A stretch of 64,000 nt of DNA from Gracilaria vermiculophylla. Its lineage: Eukaryota; Rhodophyta; Florideophyceae; Gracilariales; Gracilariaceae. The position numbers were made by a program, and so were the translations under genes. Positions 30,184-41,474 of this stretch are shown piece by piece. How positions within the stretch are numbered: position 1 is the stretch's first letter; the number at the start of each line of letters is the position of its first letter. The stretch covers positions 3,045,078-3,109,077 of the forward strand of contig JAHNZQ020000308.1 of assembly GCA_019155205.2 (NCBI GenBank), given 5' to 3'. Below the pieces are notes generated by a model. It was not told where the DNA came from, made no database searches, and saw only the letters and a list, made by a program, of their open reading frames with translations.

Positions 30184-33100
30184 CTACGCGCTCCCAGCCT
30201 TGCTTGCTATTATAGCCAATATTCTTTGTAAAATTGCCACCGAGGTACGGATGGCCGCTCCCCCATAAGCCACGCTTGCTGCGCCCTTCTCGACCAGTTT
30301 CTCAACCATCTGCGGCCAGATTGGGATAGCAACATAAGGAATTGTTGGAGCATCTCCCTTTTGAATTGATTGCAGTGCGCGCGGAACATCGATCACAGTT
30401 ACCTTTCCTTTTTCGTGGCGGGCATCAATATCAACAGCGAATGGCTTTCTGTTCGCAGTGCCAAAGCTAACGCGGGCTTTCAAAGCGTTCGAAAATCGAA
30501 CTTTGTACACGGTGCGATCAGCGGGCAAAGCCATTTGAATGGCGAGAATCATGGGCAGACTCGTCTCCAGTAGCTGGCCAAATATCTTGCCCATTTCCAT
30601 GGAGCTTTCTTGTAGTATTTCCTCAGCGAAAGGAATAAACTGGAATGTAATCAGTGAGTGTTTTGGGGTTGCCTCCACCTCTACAACACGTTTACCCATC
30701 CCAACACTAAAGTGTATGCCATTCGATTGGACCTCAACGTGGGATGGTAACTTCCGTATCACCTTATATGATGAAGAATCCGTACTTAGTCCATTCACCA
30801 TGGCCGCAGCTCTTCTTGTCCGCAGCAGATCCCTTGCAAAATCATATGCGGTCCGTGGATTGTGATCTGGATACCTAAACCTAAGGACACGAGATTTTGG
30901 ACAAAACATCACGATCTGTCCCCGACAGTTAAGTTCTTCAAATTGTTCGTTAGCTAGAGTTAGTACAATATCCCACCCCCCTTCCTCGTGCAAGATCATT
31001 TGAGCATCTTCTACTTCCATAGGTGTGACCTTCATTTTCAATGGAGTCCGATGGGGTGAGTGCAAGCGAAAATCACCATCTAACGGATATCCAATCTTGA
31101 GAACTTCGAGTTCTCGCAACAAATTATCTCGTCTGATACGTAAATCAATAAGCACTTTCATATATGTCCAGTTTCCCATCACGCTTGCACTGTTCTGAAG
31201 TTCATTCGTCCACTTTGGTATGTTTTCAGGACGTGAACACCGCCCTTGAATGAAGGCAAAGGCATCTGAGGAGGTAGAAAACAACAAAGGCATACTTCTG
31301 GCCCGTTTTGACACCGAGAGTCCAGGATATGCATATGGCTCATCTTCCTCATCGGCAACAGATGCGAGCGTCATGAATCGACGAGGTCGTTTTCGTTCGA
31401 TCGCAGCAAGTGGTGGCTGTACCCGCTTTTCCCCCACCGATACCACCGGTTCCTCAACGGTTGTTGGACCAGGGGGCCAACAATTCATGACATCGTTTCC
31501 ACCGCCTGTTGCATTTCTGACCGTAGCTTCGCTCTTTAGGAGAATAACAGCATTTGAAATAAGCTCTTCTAACACTCGGGACGAGTCAGAAAGGTTTTTT
31601 CCGATGAACCTTTCGTCATCCCACAACTTCTTTCTTAAATTATCGGCCAAAGCATCCGGTCGTCGTAAAGCCAAGCTCAAGGATCCTTTGCTATGTACAA
31701 AGAAACTGCCGGATTTCAATGAAATCCCGAAAACGATCCCGACCCCTTGCTCATCAAAACAAACCAACAAAGATACCGATGCCCGCCCAGAAGAGCATAC
31801 AGACATGCTAACGTTCTTGTCCACTTTTGGTTGAACAAGCTCTCGTATTCGTTGCAGTTCATGAGCGGCACGAATGCGACAACAGTTGAGAAGAAGCTCC
31901 TCTACGTTAATGCTTTTCACCGAAAAAGATGGTTCGGGAGGCCCCGCAGGAAGTTCGCTTTCGTGCTCAACACGAAGAATACTGTCCGTCAGAGAGCAGC
32001 ATTCTTGATCATCGATACGCGAAATAGTCATTTTCAACCTCAAATGGGATCGCAACCAGTAGCGGATCTCCACGGGAGTGTTTGTTTGCTTGTCTGCGCC
32101 CACTCCACTGAAGGAAATATCCAACGAGTTCCACAATTGCGCTGAATGAAGCGCAAAAGTTTGGGCTCGCACGTGACTCATGGCAAGCAAGCCACAACAT
32201 TCAAAACTCATAGCGTTAGAGAGACACAACAACATTCTTGGAATTGGATTTGCATCATCGCTAGCTCTAGATTCCTCGTAAGCCCAAAGCATACGATCAC
32301 TGAGCATTTGTCGAAGCGGTTCTTTATGTTCGGCGCGCAGGGGGACTGGTCTTTCGCGGTCATGAAACTTTGATCGAATGGCACTCGGAGCGTCTGGGTG
32401 AGAGTCAACAAGGATACGAAATCGGAGAAGAACAACAAAGGCTTGATCAACTTTGAGTTTATCCAAAATAACATCAGCTGTCCATGCATCGGGCACGCCG
32501 ATACGGACGGCGACGCCACATGGGTCAACGCCAGCTTTAATGAGTTTGACACCCTCGGGAAGTGAATCACGAATGACATGTCTCGTTGTCATCCGAAGCC
32601 GTTCGATGGCGTCTGTGGTGACGTCTTCATCGGCGTCTTCCTCGACGTCAAATGCAGTTGAGTCGGAGGGAACATTTTTTGCGGCCTTTAGAGGCCTGTT
32701 CAAAGCATCCAAGTTGCTTTTGAAGTCGGCATTCTCCGGCGCAAATTCCGAAGCGTCGACTGTTTGAGTGGAATTGGTAAGCTTACGCGCGTGCTGTTCA
32801 TGGTTCACGTCGTTGGATTTGGTCAAAATGTGATGCTTGTGTTGCTTGGAAGGTGAGAAAAAAATGCTTGATATCGCGCGTATATCGCGTTTGGCATCGA
32901 GACCAATCGCAGTCTCGACGATTTTCGGGATTCGATTGAAACTGGGCGCCCCGCTTAGTACCTGCGCCGCTTCTTGAATTGCTGAAGGATGGTCAGCCGC
33001 TCCGCGCGTAATCGCGGAAACTTGCCACAAGGTGTCGGCATCGAGGGTAAACACGGTACTCCTCTCCTGACAAACGTTGCGGGCAAGTCGCGCAGAACTG

Positions 33101-33315
33101 TGGAACGCAGAGTATGCCATATACCATTTGACAGCTGCAGACAAGCGGGCAAACCTGTGTCGGATGTTGAGAATGGCATCCAGAAGGCGCGATTGACGGT
33201 CCTCTGGTTCATTGTCGGCAAGAGAGTCGAGAAGGGCGTGTAGCTCCTTGTATGAATTCTGAACTACATCATGGGTCAGACGTGATAACGGAACATCCGG
33301 TCGTTCTGCTTCCAT
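30184..33315 (-). CDS. MED14: Mediator subunit 14
   Basis: Backbone subunit of the Mediator complex, linking head, middle and tail modules for RNA polymerase II. 1043 residues, intronless. The N-terminal 100 residues carry the MED14 signature: VPLSRLTHDVVQNSYKELHALL, a loop, and LLDAILNIRHRFARLSAAVKW. The rest is long and mostly without known motif, as in other MED14 proteins; it contains acidic stretches (DVEEDADEDVTTDAIERL near 220) and a basic linker with ERKRPRRF and SKRARS near 640-670. The length fits plants and algae. Divergent from LHCR. Confidence 0.85.
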   Translation of the reverse strand: MEAERPDVPLSRLTHDVVQNSYKELHALLDSLADNEPEDRQSRLLDAILNIRHRFARLSAAVKWYMAYSAFHSSARLARNVCQERSTVFTLDADTLWQVSAITRGAADHPSAIQEAAQVLSGAPSFNRIPKIVETAIGLDAKRDIRAISSIFFSPSKQHKHHILTKSNDVNHEQHARKLTNSTQTVDASEFAPENADFKSNLDALNRPLKAAKNVPSDSTAFDVEEDADEDVTTDAIERLRMTTRHVIRDSLPEGVKLIKAGVDPCGVAVRIGVPDAWTADVILDKLKVDQAFVVLLRFRILVDSHPDAPSAIRSKFHDRERPVPLRAEHKEPLRQMLSDRMLWAYEESRASDDANPIPRMLLCLSNAMSFECCGLLAMSHVRAQTFALHSAQLWNSLDISFSGVGADKQTNTPVEIRYWLRSHLRLKMTISRIDDQECCSLTDSILRVEHESELPAGPPEPSFSVKSINVEELLLNCCRIRAAHELQRIRELVQPKVDKNVSMSVCSSGRASVSLLVCFDEQGVGIVFGISLKSGSFFVHSKGSLSLALRRPDALADNLRKKLWDDERFIGKNLSDSSRVLEELISNAVILLKSEATVRNATGGGNDVMNCWPPGPTTVEEPVVSVGEKRVQPPLAAIERKRPRRFMTLASVADEEDEPYAYPGLSVSKRARSMPLLFSTSSDAFAFIQGRCSRPENIPKWTNELQNSASVMGNWTYMKVLIDLRIRRDNLLRELEVLKIGYPLDGDFRLHSPHRTPLKMKVTPMEVEDAQMILHEEGGWDIVLTLANEQFEELNCRGQIVMFCPKSRVLRFRYPDHNPRTAYDFARDLLRTRRAAAMVNGLSTDSSSYKVIRKLPSHVEVQSNGIHFSVGMGKRVVEVEATPKHSLITFQFIPFAEEILQESSMEMGKIFGQLLETSLPMILAIQMALPADRTVYKVRFSNALKARVSFGTANRKPFAVDIDARHEKGKVTVIDVPRALQSIQKGDAPTIPYVAIPIWPQMVEKLVEKGAASVAYGGAAIRTSVAILQRILAIIASKAGSA

Positions 33316-34195
33316 GATTCACAGCGCGGAAAGAGGCGGTCTTCCGAACAGATCGGAAGCGGTGACGCCACTGGGCGCCACAGGTGCGTGAAGAGCACGC
33401 AATGACGGATGGTGGCAGCGACAAACTGCTTGCGCCGGAGGGAGAGAGAATTAACAGCGAGAGAAAGCGGGGAACCCGGAAAAAAGAGCGACGGAAATAC
33501 GCTGTATGACAAGGGCGGTGGCGGTCTGGAGAAAGAAAGGCGGCGGCGAAGTGCTAATGGGGACAGAAGCTTCCGAGGAAACACGCGCTGACGTGGGAAA
33601 TAGCGGGAAGCAGAAGCGGGAAGCGTTGGAGCAGTGTGCCGAAAAAAAAGCTGGCGGGGGAAGCGCGCGCACTCAGGGCGACAGCGAAGAGGAAGGGCAC
33701 CGCGACGAAAACACCCGCCGCGCGAGGTTGAACTTGGTGCGAGAAGCGTTCAAACTCAGAATTAGTAACTTCGCCAAGCCACATTCAAACTACACAGGTT
33801 TACAGCAAAAAACAGCACATTCTGTCAGCGCAAAAATACCCAATCAGTGCGCTCTTTTTTTCCAAAAACTCCGTCCACAACAAAAGTTGAATCGTTGAGC
33901 GCGTACGGCGCACGGCTGTGGGAAGGCGGTTTGAGAGGCGGTTGGCCAAAATATCTGCGCTTGGAACACGACGGCAGCCCTCGGCAGAGATACGCAGTGC
34001 TCGCCACCGCCACGCGGCGCATCACGCTCCGCCTCAGAGCCTCACCACCAGCTGCTTTTCCCTAATAATCCGCGCACCCCCCGCGTGCTCTCTCTGAACG
34101 CAGCACGAGCACTGCTCACCTTAAATCTATCGCTGCAGCACTCTCGCCCACTGCCGCTTCTCTCCCCACCGCCCTGGTTACCTTTCCGTCACAAC
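33316..34195. promoter_or_regulatory. Divergent promoter region, MED14 / LHCR, with CCAAT
   Basis: 880 bp. A CCAATCAG occurs at 33840-33847, about 350 bp before the LHCR start; otherwise I see no known light-response element. The open frame at 33506-33898 lacks any protein feature and is taken as noncoding. Confidence 0.45.
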
Positions 34196-34789
34196 ATGAT
34201 GGCCTTCGTATCTTCCTTCTCCGTCGTCGCCCGCTCGACCTTCACTGGTGCTGCTTGTGCAGCACCGCGCGCTCAGTCGCGCCCCACCGTTACCATGGTC
34301 GCCAGCAAGGCCATCCCATTCTTGGAGGCTCCGCCCAAGCTGGATGGCACTCTCGTCGGCGACAGTGGGTTCGACCCTCTGTACCTCTCTAACTACATCG
34401 ACCTCGACTATGCTCGCGCCGGCGAACTTAAGAACGGCCGCATTGCTATGCTTGCTACTCTGGGCATCTTGGTTCAAGAGTTTGTCCATCTTCCAGGACC
34501 CATGTTCCAAGAGTCCAACCCCATCAAGGCTATCTACGCCGTGCCCGTTGCGGGCTGGCTTCAAATACTCGCCTTCATCAGTGTTATTGAACTGGTCACT
34601 TTCAAAGCCACCTTTGATAAGGGTGCCAAGCTCGGCTTTGACCCGCTTGGTCTTGGAAAGGGGGATACCAAGGAGCTCGAACTGAAGGAGCTTAAGAACG
34701 CACGCCTTGCAATGATTGCCTTTATTGGCTTCATCATGCAGACCATTGTCACTGGCAAGCCTATCATTGCCCAGCTCACATCATTCTAA
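34196..34789 (+). CDS. LHCR: Red-lineage light-harvesting protein of photosystem I (LHCR)
   Basis: Chlorophyll-binding antenna of PSI in the thylakoid. 197 residues, the normal length. The leader MMAFVSSFSVVARSTF... (about 35 residues) has a Phe at position 4 and no signal-peptide core, so it is a simple rhodoplast transit peptide. The mature part starts near PFLEAPPKLDGTLVGDSGFDPLYLS, a hallmark of LHCR. Helix 1 has AGELKNGRIAMLATLG (E-x2-N-x-R, about 74-90), helix 2 lies at about 118-140, and helix 3 has ELKELKNARLAMIAFIGF (about 161-178); the E/N/R residues bind chlorophyll and pair between helices. Two ATGs in tandem (34196, 34199) make the exact start uncertain by one residue. Intronless. 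Probably strongly expressed and light-regulated, but no element proves it. Confidence 0.96.
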   Translation: MMAFVSSFSVVARSTFTGAACAAPRAQSRPTVTMVASKAIPFLEAPPKLDGTLVGDSGFDPLYLSNYIDLDYARAGELKNGRIAMLATLGILVQEFVHLPGPMFQESNPIKAIYAVPVAGWLQILAFISVIELVTFKATFDKGAKLGFDPLGLGKGDTKELELKELKNARLAMIAFIGFIMQTIVTGKPIIAQLTSF

Positions 34790-35011
34790 GCATGTACTGC
34801 TAGGTCGAGGTTTCCTCCTCTGCACGTACTACCAGAAGCTCCCGTTTTTGTGACCATTGATATTGAAAAGCCCAGGGCTTATTTCACATTGTAAAAGTCT
34901 TTCATACGGTCCGTCATATGTTTCTCTCTACAGAACGAAGCAAAGCCTCCGCGTTACGTACAGTGTGTACTATCTCTATCTTGTCAATGCCACAAGGTAG
35001 ACGCACAAATG

Positions 35012-36574
35012 TCAAGCTCGCGCCCACCTTTCAACCACTTCTCGCAGCCCCCTTATGGTGTTCTTCTCCATTGTTTTTCTTATCCACTTCGCTGTCTTTG
35101 ACTTATCTCGCATTTCCTCGAGTTGCGATGTCATAGAAACACTAGCAACTAAAGCATCTACTGACTTTCGAGATCTTTGGGTATCGAATACTAACTCGTT
35201 GGGATGATGAAGTTTGACGTACTCCTTCATCTCTTTCAGCATTTTACGCACGCTGTTGATCCATGCCCGATGTAGTCTTGAGATATATCCTTCATCTGTG
35301 CATATATCCTTCTCTAATCTTCCCAGATACAAAAGCGTAATGTTTTCCACATCAATAATGTACCCAACAGGAGACATCTTTTGAACCGTCGCTGTGCACC
35401 ATAATAAACAGTTCGCAAACTCACGGAACACCTGACAGTGTCTGTAGAACTTATCATCTGCAGGAACCCCGTCTAGAGTAGAGATCAGTGGACCATACTC
35501 ATGCTGCACCGATACCAGAAGCATTCTCAACGCAGCTTCCATGTCTGTTCTTGGCCTCGTTCTGTTCGAAGCCGTCTCGATCATTTTGGCCATCTCCTCA
35601 TAAGCACCTTGCGTGTATCCGCTAACCGTAGGTAGCACCCCTCCAAGTTCTTTTGAAAGCAATATAAACTCCGTCAAGCCACTGTGCATCAACTGATAGA
35701 AATCACCAATTGGATGAGAATCCTTACGCAAAACTCGTTTCGCTCTGCGATATCCAAGAGGCGTGGATCCCTGAGCATAATTCCACCGCAATCCGGCTGG
35801 ATGTTCTTTTTCTACATACTTGACGAGCGCCTCCATGACCGCATTCAATGCTTCCGCAAAGTCGCTGTGCACCGGATTACAACCCAAATCAATGTAGCGC
35901 GATAAGATATCTTCCGCAAGGCTGTTTACTACCACCTTGTAATCCTTCGCGTGTTTGAGAGGAGTCGGGGCCACAACCCAACCCAAAGCTGCCGAGGCAT
36001 CAGCCAGAGCCATTGTGTGATTGTGCAAAGGACTGCGGGCGTCAATATCGTATTTCAACTCTGCGGCATCAGCGCTCTTATCGATGAGGTCTTGGCATTC
36101 TGCCTTGAGGACTTCCGGATTCGATGGCTTTGCCATTTTAGATGCCTTAGTTACGAGTGCTCCCTCAGCGTTGACACTAGCCGCAAAAAGGTTTGTCTGC
36201 TCTAATATGATTTCACATGGCGGTCCAAACTCCGTGCCAAGGAGGCTGATCTGCTGAGCAGTTTTCTTAAGTTGCTCGATTGGAGGAGCCATTACTTTGA
36301 GAAAAAGCTTTCCAGGATCGTAGTCAATAACCTTTGCTTGAATATGAGAGCGTCCTGTTGTTACGACTTTTGGAAGGGACTTTGCAAGGTTCTCGACGCG
36401 CACCACACTAGCTTCTAAAGCGTTATTAACGGCGCGTTCATTTCTGAAAGTTCGAATCTGGAGGGGTGGTAGTGAATTTCCTCTGAGCTTGCTTCTGACC
36501 ATAAACTCCTCTAACGACCTGATTTTATGCTCCAAAACTTCGACGGCACCTTCTGGATCCGCTACAGCAGCCAT
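35012..36574 (-). CDS. Protein with two tandem CAP N-terminal helical (HFD-like) domains
   Basis: 520 residues from the ATG at 36574 (MAAVADPEG; the TTG three codons upstream is not used). The N-terminus has a CAP-type leading helix (NALEASVVRVENLAKSLPKV). Domain 1, about 85-265, ends with ALGWVVAPTPLKHAKDY... and YVEKEHPAGLRWNYAQG, the wording of the adenylyl-cyclase-associated protein helical folded domain. Domain 2, about 290-475, repeats the pattern: LGGVLPTVSGYTQGAYEEMAKMIETASNRTRP..., CLLWCTATVQKMSPVGYI..., ITLLYLGRLEKDI and MKEYVKLHHPNELVF. There is no Pro-rich linker, WH2 or beta-helical CARP domain. In CAP, the HFD helps cofilin sever actin filaments; CARP recharges G-actin. If this reading holds, the protein keeps only the filament side. 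Its 3' end faces LHCR. Confidence 0.7.
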   Translation of the reverse strand: MAAVADPEGAVEVLEHKIRSLEEFMVRSKLRGNSLPPLQIRTFRNERAVNNALEASVVRVENLAKSLPKVVTTGRSHIQAKVIDYDPGKLFLKVMAPPIEQLKKTAQQISLLGTEFGPPCEIILEQTNLFAASVNAEGALVTKASKMAKPSNPEVLKAECQDLIDKSADAAELKYDIDARSPLHNHTMALADASAALGWVVAPTPLKHAKDYKVVVNSLAEDILSRYIDLGCNPVHSDFAEALNAVMEALVKYVEKEHPAGLRWNYAQGSTPLGYRRAKRVLRKDSHPIGDFYQLMHSGLTEFILLSKELGGVLPTVSGYTQGAYEEMAKMIETASNRTRPRTDMEAALRMLLVSVQHEYGPLISTLDGVPADDKFYRHCQVFREFANCLLWCTATVQKMSPVGYIIDVENITLLYLGRLEKDICTDEGYISRLHRAWINSVRKMLKEMKEYVKLHHPNELVFDTQRSRKSVDALVASVSMTSQLEEMRDKSKTAKWIRKTMEKNTIRGLREVVERWARA

Positions 36575-38163
36575 AGTCGACAATTTTTGTTAGAAAAAGT
36601 TTAGATATGGTTGTTGACTCTGAAATGCCAAACGTGTGGGCTGGCGGTACCAGTGAGATTGAAGCCAGGAGATTTTGGTTTGCAGAGATGGACTGAAAGA
36701 AATGAAGCTACATGAATATCAAACGCGAGATTTCTTAGAGTCAGCCATGAAGACTTGAGATGAACGGTACTTGACAGAAACTGCCTCCTTCATGGTGGAA
36801 ATTACCTGCAACGCCGGATGGGAAAATTGTTGATTTGTGTGATGCAGAAGACAGCCCCGTTTCGGACTAACAAAAACTTGCGTGTCTGTCCCGCATGGGT
36901 ATCGCAAGGAAGCGAGGACTGAGGCGGCTAACACGGGGCTACCCAGGTTGAATGGTTACCATCACAAAAGAGCCACCCCTCGTACCTTAGTACCCCTAGT
37001 ACAGATAACGATTGTTACTTGCTGCGAGGTTTGGGGATATTTCATTTCTTCAGTCTTGGGGTGGTGACTCGAAGCGAGAAGGATATCTCTGTACAAAACA
37101 CGTCCTTCAGAGACTCTCGGCTTCGGAGAACGCCGAAAGACGTGCCAGTTTTTGATAAGCGGATGTGTTGAAGCAACGGAATAGTTCGTTCCCCGTTGTC
37201 CATTCCATTCATCTTTCAAGTGCACGAGGTGCGTACGCTCAGCTGACCAATGCGCTTTTCTCCCGACGAAACCTGCAAGTCAGCAGACAGTATCGTTTCG
37301 AAAGGCAGCCTCCAATTTCTTGCGCACTGAAAGGATTGCAGACGTATAAAGCGCACCTGGGAGTAGTGTTGACCAAACGGCGGTCTGTCCTTACGGCTCT
37401 ATCCACGGAGTGCTGATGCCACAAAGTTTACAGGTTTCACATCATGGAAGTTGCAGATTAAAAGGCTGTCTTCATAGTAAATGTAGAGCAGACACGATTG
37501 TTGACACGATCTACAACCGTTTGATGAGATCAGCGTTTATAGAATCCACACACGCAACCCACGCAACCACCGCACATTTCAATCCGAATCTCATGTGCTT
37601 CTCACAAAATATAAACTCCGTATAACTCAACTTCATAATTGCGGAGGAGGATCCGTTTCACCTTCTTGTAACCTTGGTGTGGTCGATATGCACCGCGCAC
37701 CGCAGAAACAAGCTGAGGTCTTACCGCAGAAACAAGATGAGGTCATCGAAACGAAGCGTAGTAAACGGCGGCGAAACCGTGTAATAAAAATCACTCCATA
37801 TTACGAAGGGTAGAATGCATCGTAGAATGTCATTGGGTGACATGTACTCGCGAGCACCTGGTGTTGTAGGGGCCTGTTTACGCTTGGACCAAGAAGTGCT
37901 TGTACCTGACGTGCTCGCGAGCCATGGGCAGCCGCATTCCTCGCTGCAGGCATGCAGAACAAACGAGAGGGCTTGGAATCGAGAACGAGAATGTCATCAT
38001 CAAATTGTACGTCGCACCAAAAGTAGACCATGAGTATTAAAAGGCCGTCCTATCCAGACCAACGGGCTTCACGTCGCCTTCGCTGAGAAGTGTCCCGTGC
38101 AAGGCATCGACATCAAACCATAGACTCTACCCCCTTGACGCTCTATATCGAACGCCACCAAAA
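36575..38163. other. Intergenic between the CAP-like gene and AOX
   Basis: About 1.6 kb. A TATAAA-like string occurs near 37345, but no open frame after it is protein-like. 37691-37813 encodes a short Lys/Arg-rich frame (MHRAPQKQ...) that I do not accept as a gene. Confidence 0.5.
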
Positions 38164-39394
38164 ATGGTCTCTGGGCGAGCAATGTTCCACGCTTTCAAAC
38201 ATTTTCCTCGAACGTTGATGCTTGTGGAAGCAAGACAAAGTCACTCTATTCCGCTTTATTTTGATAAGCTTGGTCAGCGTAATACCCTCACTATCCGCGG
38301 ATTCCATTCCCATGCTTTCAAACCGCAAACGGGTCGTGATGTATCTCAGCTGCATGGGGGATTGGGGAATTCTTTCCGTCCCGGTATACTCTCACACCAA
38401 CTCTCCACAAAGGTACACGCAGGTGTGAGTGATAGTCAAACTGGCAATGGTGCTACGCAGAATCGCTACGACTGGATAGACCGAGTAAGTATTCCGCCAT
38501 CCTTCATGTCATTTTGAGTCATTTCTATTCAGCTTCGATTTCCAGATTCTCATGCATGTATTTCCAATACCATAGGAAGCCACTGAATTGATAGAGAAGG
38601 CTTACCAACGTCACAAGGCTCTTGCAGATAAGTCGAAATCATTTCCCCCCAGTTTATCAGTTCAAGACCTGGAGAAAATCGGAACTCCGGTTCACTATTC
38701 ACCCAAAGACTTTGTGGATCGCGTTGCTCTCAATGCAATGAAATTCCTCCGTGTTTTTGTACACGCATTCTTCCGAGAAAAATATGACCATCATGCAGTT
38801 TGCCTTGAAACCGTTGCTGCAGTGCCTGGCCTTGTTGGAAGTTTTCACCGCCATCTACGCTCTCTGAGGAGGATGAAGCGTGATCATGGATGTAAGGAAG
38901 AAATTTTTCTTTCCAGAGTTCGAAACGAGATATTCTAACCTATTTTGTATGGCTTGTCTTGCCAACCAGGGATAACTGTTATGCAAGAGGAAGCTGAAAA
39001 CGAACGAATGCATCTTTTAATTTTCATGAAGGTGACTAACCCTTCAGCTCTTGAACGAGGATTGGTGGTGTTGGCGCAAGGGTTGTATCTCTCATTCTAC
39101 TCGGTTTTGTACCTCACCATGCCACGTGGAGCGCATCGTCTCACGGGATACTTGGAGGAGGAAGCACATCGTGCCTACACAGAATATATCGAGTGCATTG
39201 ACAACGGAAAACTCAAGAACAAGCCAGCTCCGGAGATCGCGAAGAACTACTATCATCTAGCCCACAACGCGACCATGCGTGATGTGATTCTCCATGTTAG
39301 AGCTGATGAAGCGATGCATCGTGATGTGAACCATCACTTTGGAAACATGTACCGAGACGGTGATACAGACTCCCCCGCACATGAGGTAAAGTAG
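38164..39394 (+). CDS. AOX: Mitochondrial alternative oxidase, three exons
   Basis: Di-iron ubiquinol oxidase of the inner mitochondrial membrane; reduces oxygen without pumping protons. Exons 38164-38484, 38576-38891 and 38970-39394 give 353 residues; introns are 91 and 78 bp (GTAAGT, GTAAGG donors). The N-terminal 100 residues are basic and unconserved and include a mitochondrial leader. All four iron-binding boxes are present: LETVAAVPG (about 184), NERMHL (about 222), LEEEAH and RADEAMH near the end. The second splice rebuilds the Trp of DHGWI, which supports it. The second intron has CTAAC at 38935-38939. The sequence after the last box is short (SPAHEVK). Stress induction is usual for AOX; nothing here proves it. 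Confidence 0.92.
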
Positions 39395-41474
39395 AATCTG
39401 AACAAAGGATCAGCAAACGTTTGTGAATTAGAGGCTGCGAGCCAATTTGGATTTGCTGGACAATTTGCGGGATACCCTTCGTACTTCATATCTCTTGCTA
39501 ATGTTCGTTCCTTCCGGTTATTTTGCCTGCCTGACTAACTCAGCAGAAAGGCGCAATCGAGGAAGGGCTGCAGCTGAGTTTAAACGCGGCTTCGATCAAG
39601 GCAATTTTTGAAGCACTAAAATGATCGAGAATGCTAGTAGCGCTGAAGGTAAATTGCTCTGGGATCGCTATACGTATTGAACACAAGTGGTATCAGATAG
39701 CACGATGCTATATGTTGTTTGGGTACATTAATTTGAACTTGTGTGCACGATCACTAGAAGTGAGAGGGTGCGCGGGGGAGAATTCGAACGAATTTGATCG
39801 TCGAACAGACAGTGTAGAGTATAGAAGTGTTAAAGCAGTGGTCATCTACTGTACCAGAGAGAATTGTTGTTTCTTGGAATGCCATAACAAGGGTAGAGGA
39901 CACATATCTCTTTGTCTGCCGTTCTGTTTCGGTGAAGCAGATGAGCACAAAACCGACGTGGCTTCGACAAGGCATGCACGATGGGCATGATCACTTACAC
40001 GTGAAGCAGCCTCACTTCGGGTCTGGAAAGGCATGGGCAGGAGCACGGATGCAAAATGCTTCACAACTAAGTATGTCTTGGACGGGAACAATGTCTCGAG
40101 ACCTGCGGTCTTCGAACTGCTGAATTGCATCACTGCAAGAACAAGACGAGAATTGTTATCACTTGTCTCCTACCTCTCGGATGCATTCGCAGGATTGACT
40201 TAGAGCAGGCTTCTGTTGCGCGCGACGTTAACAGTGGCACCGTTTGGGGAGGGAAGCTGTCGATGGTTGGGCTCTGCTCGAATGCATTTGCAAATGTGTG
40301 AGTTTGTGTGTGTTGCAGAAGCTGCGCTGCCCTTTCTCTACATTATCTATTGGCTCCATGTCCAATACCCGTAGAAGTTGGCTATCACGCGGGGTGAAGT
40401 TGTTTGGTGCATAGAGACCACTGACACGGGACAGATATGAGCGAGGCACACATTCTTACGCTTGGTTCAAGTCAGCACAGAGCCAGCGAGGAAAATTCTC
40501 AAATTGCCAGAGTGTCGTATGCTTTTGCGGTGTGAGGAAAGCTGTGGTCACGTGCGTCCAATTGTGTAGACTGTGCAAGGTAGTTGTAAGCAGGTCGTGT
40601 TTTGCAGTGGCCGCCGATAAAACTCTTAGTCTACGGTCGCGAAATGTTACAGGGCGAGCGCATAACGTAAACATGCTCCGGTTTATGAAATGCGCCCATG
40701 ATACCGGTGAGCAGTACGCTCTAACGACCACGACGGGTGTCGGGGGGTCGCTGAGCGGTGTTTCGCTGGCTTCCCTGCCCGAAGGGCACACGGGAAGCAC
40801 CTCACGACGGGGCGAAGGTAGAGGCAGCGGCGTGGGCACGCGCGGCGCGGCTGCCAGCGCCGTTTTCCCAGCGGCGACATTGATCATACACTCGCTTCAC
40901 GCGCGCGGGGGTGGCGAGCCGATGAGTGGAGGCACGGCTCCCGCCCCATCGAGACAGCGCCGCAGACAAGCGCCGTGAGAGCCCGAGATGCAGCTGTGGC
41001 CGCAATTTGGGGAGATATTCTGCTTCAGTTGCTCAGGACATGTGCGCCCAAATCTTACGGGCCGTGCGGCAGCACTCGGTTGTTTAGGGTTGGCGGTGGC
41101 AGCCAGCCAATGACGCGCTTCTTCGTCCAAACGTGTTCGCCATCAAGTGGACCTCCTCCCACCATCATGCCCCTCTACACCGGACAGGTCTGCGGCACAC
41201 GGCTATGCGCTGCCGCACCACCAACGCCCCCCGCCCATCCGCCCTGCCCGACAAAACGCCCTCTCCGCTCCAACGCGATACCCTTCTGTTGCGCGGCGCG
41301 TCGTGCTTTCCAGCCGCGCTCCCTGCCCGGCCATCTTCATCGCCCGTCTGCGCGTGGTGCAGCTGCTCTTCGCCCCGCTGCACCGCCACCGTTTCCAAGC
41401 ACACCGCTCACAGCTGTGCTCTGCTTCCTTTCCGTTGTTCCCCCAGCCCGTGCTACCGCCCCCGCGCCACCGCG
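39395..41474. other. Intergenic between AOX and the second bHLH gene
   Basis: About 2 kb. A CCAGCCAATGA string (CCAAT box) is at 41103-41113, about 365 bp before the bHLH ATG. From about 40900 the sequence becomes GC- and C-rich and likely forms the promoter and 5' leader. Open frames here have no recognisable content. Confidence 0.5.

Noticed and set aside
33506..33898. 130-residue frame upstream of LHCR as a gene
   Set aside because: No domain, charged low-information content, and it lies in a region that must hold two promoters.
37595..38033. Two overlapping frames of about 72 codons before AOX
   Set aside because: No leader, domain or splice support; one has a Lys/Arg cluster that looks protein-like only by composition.
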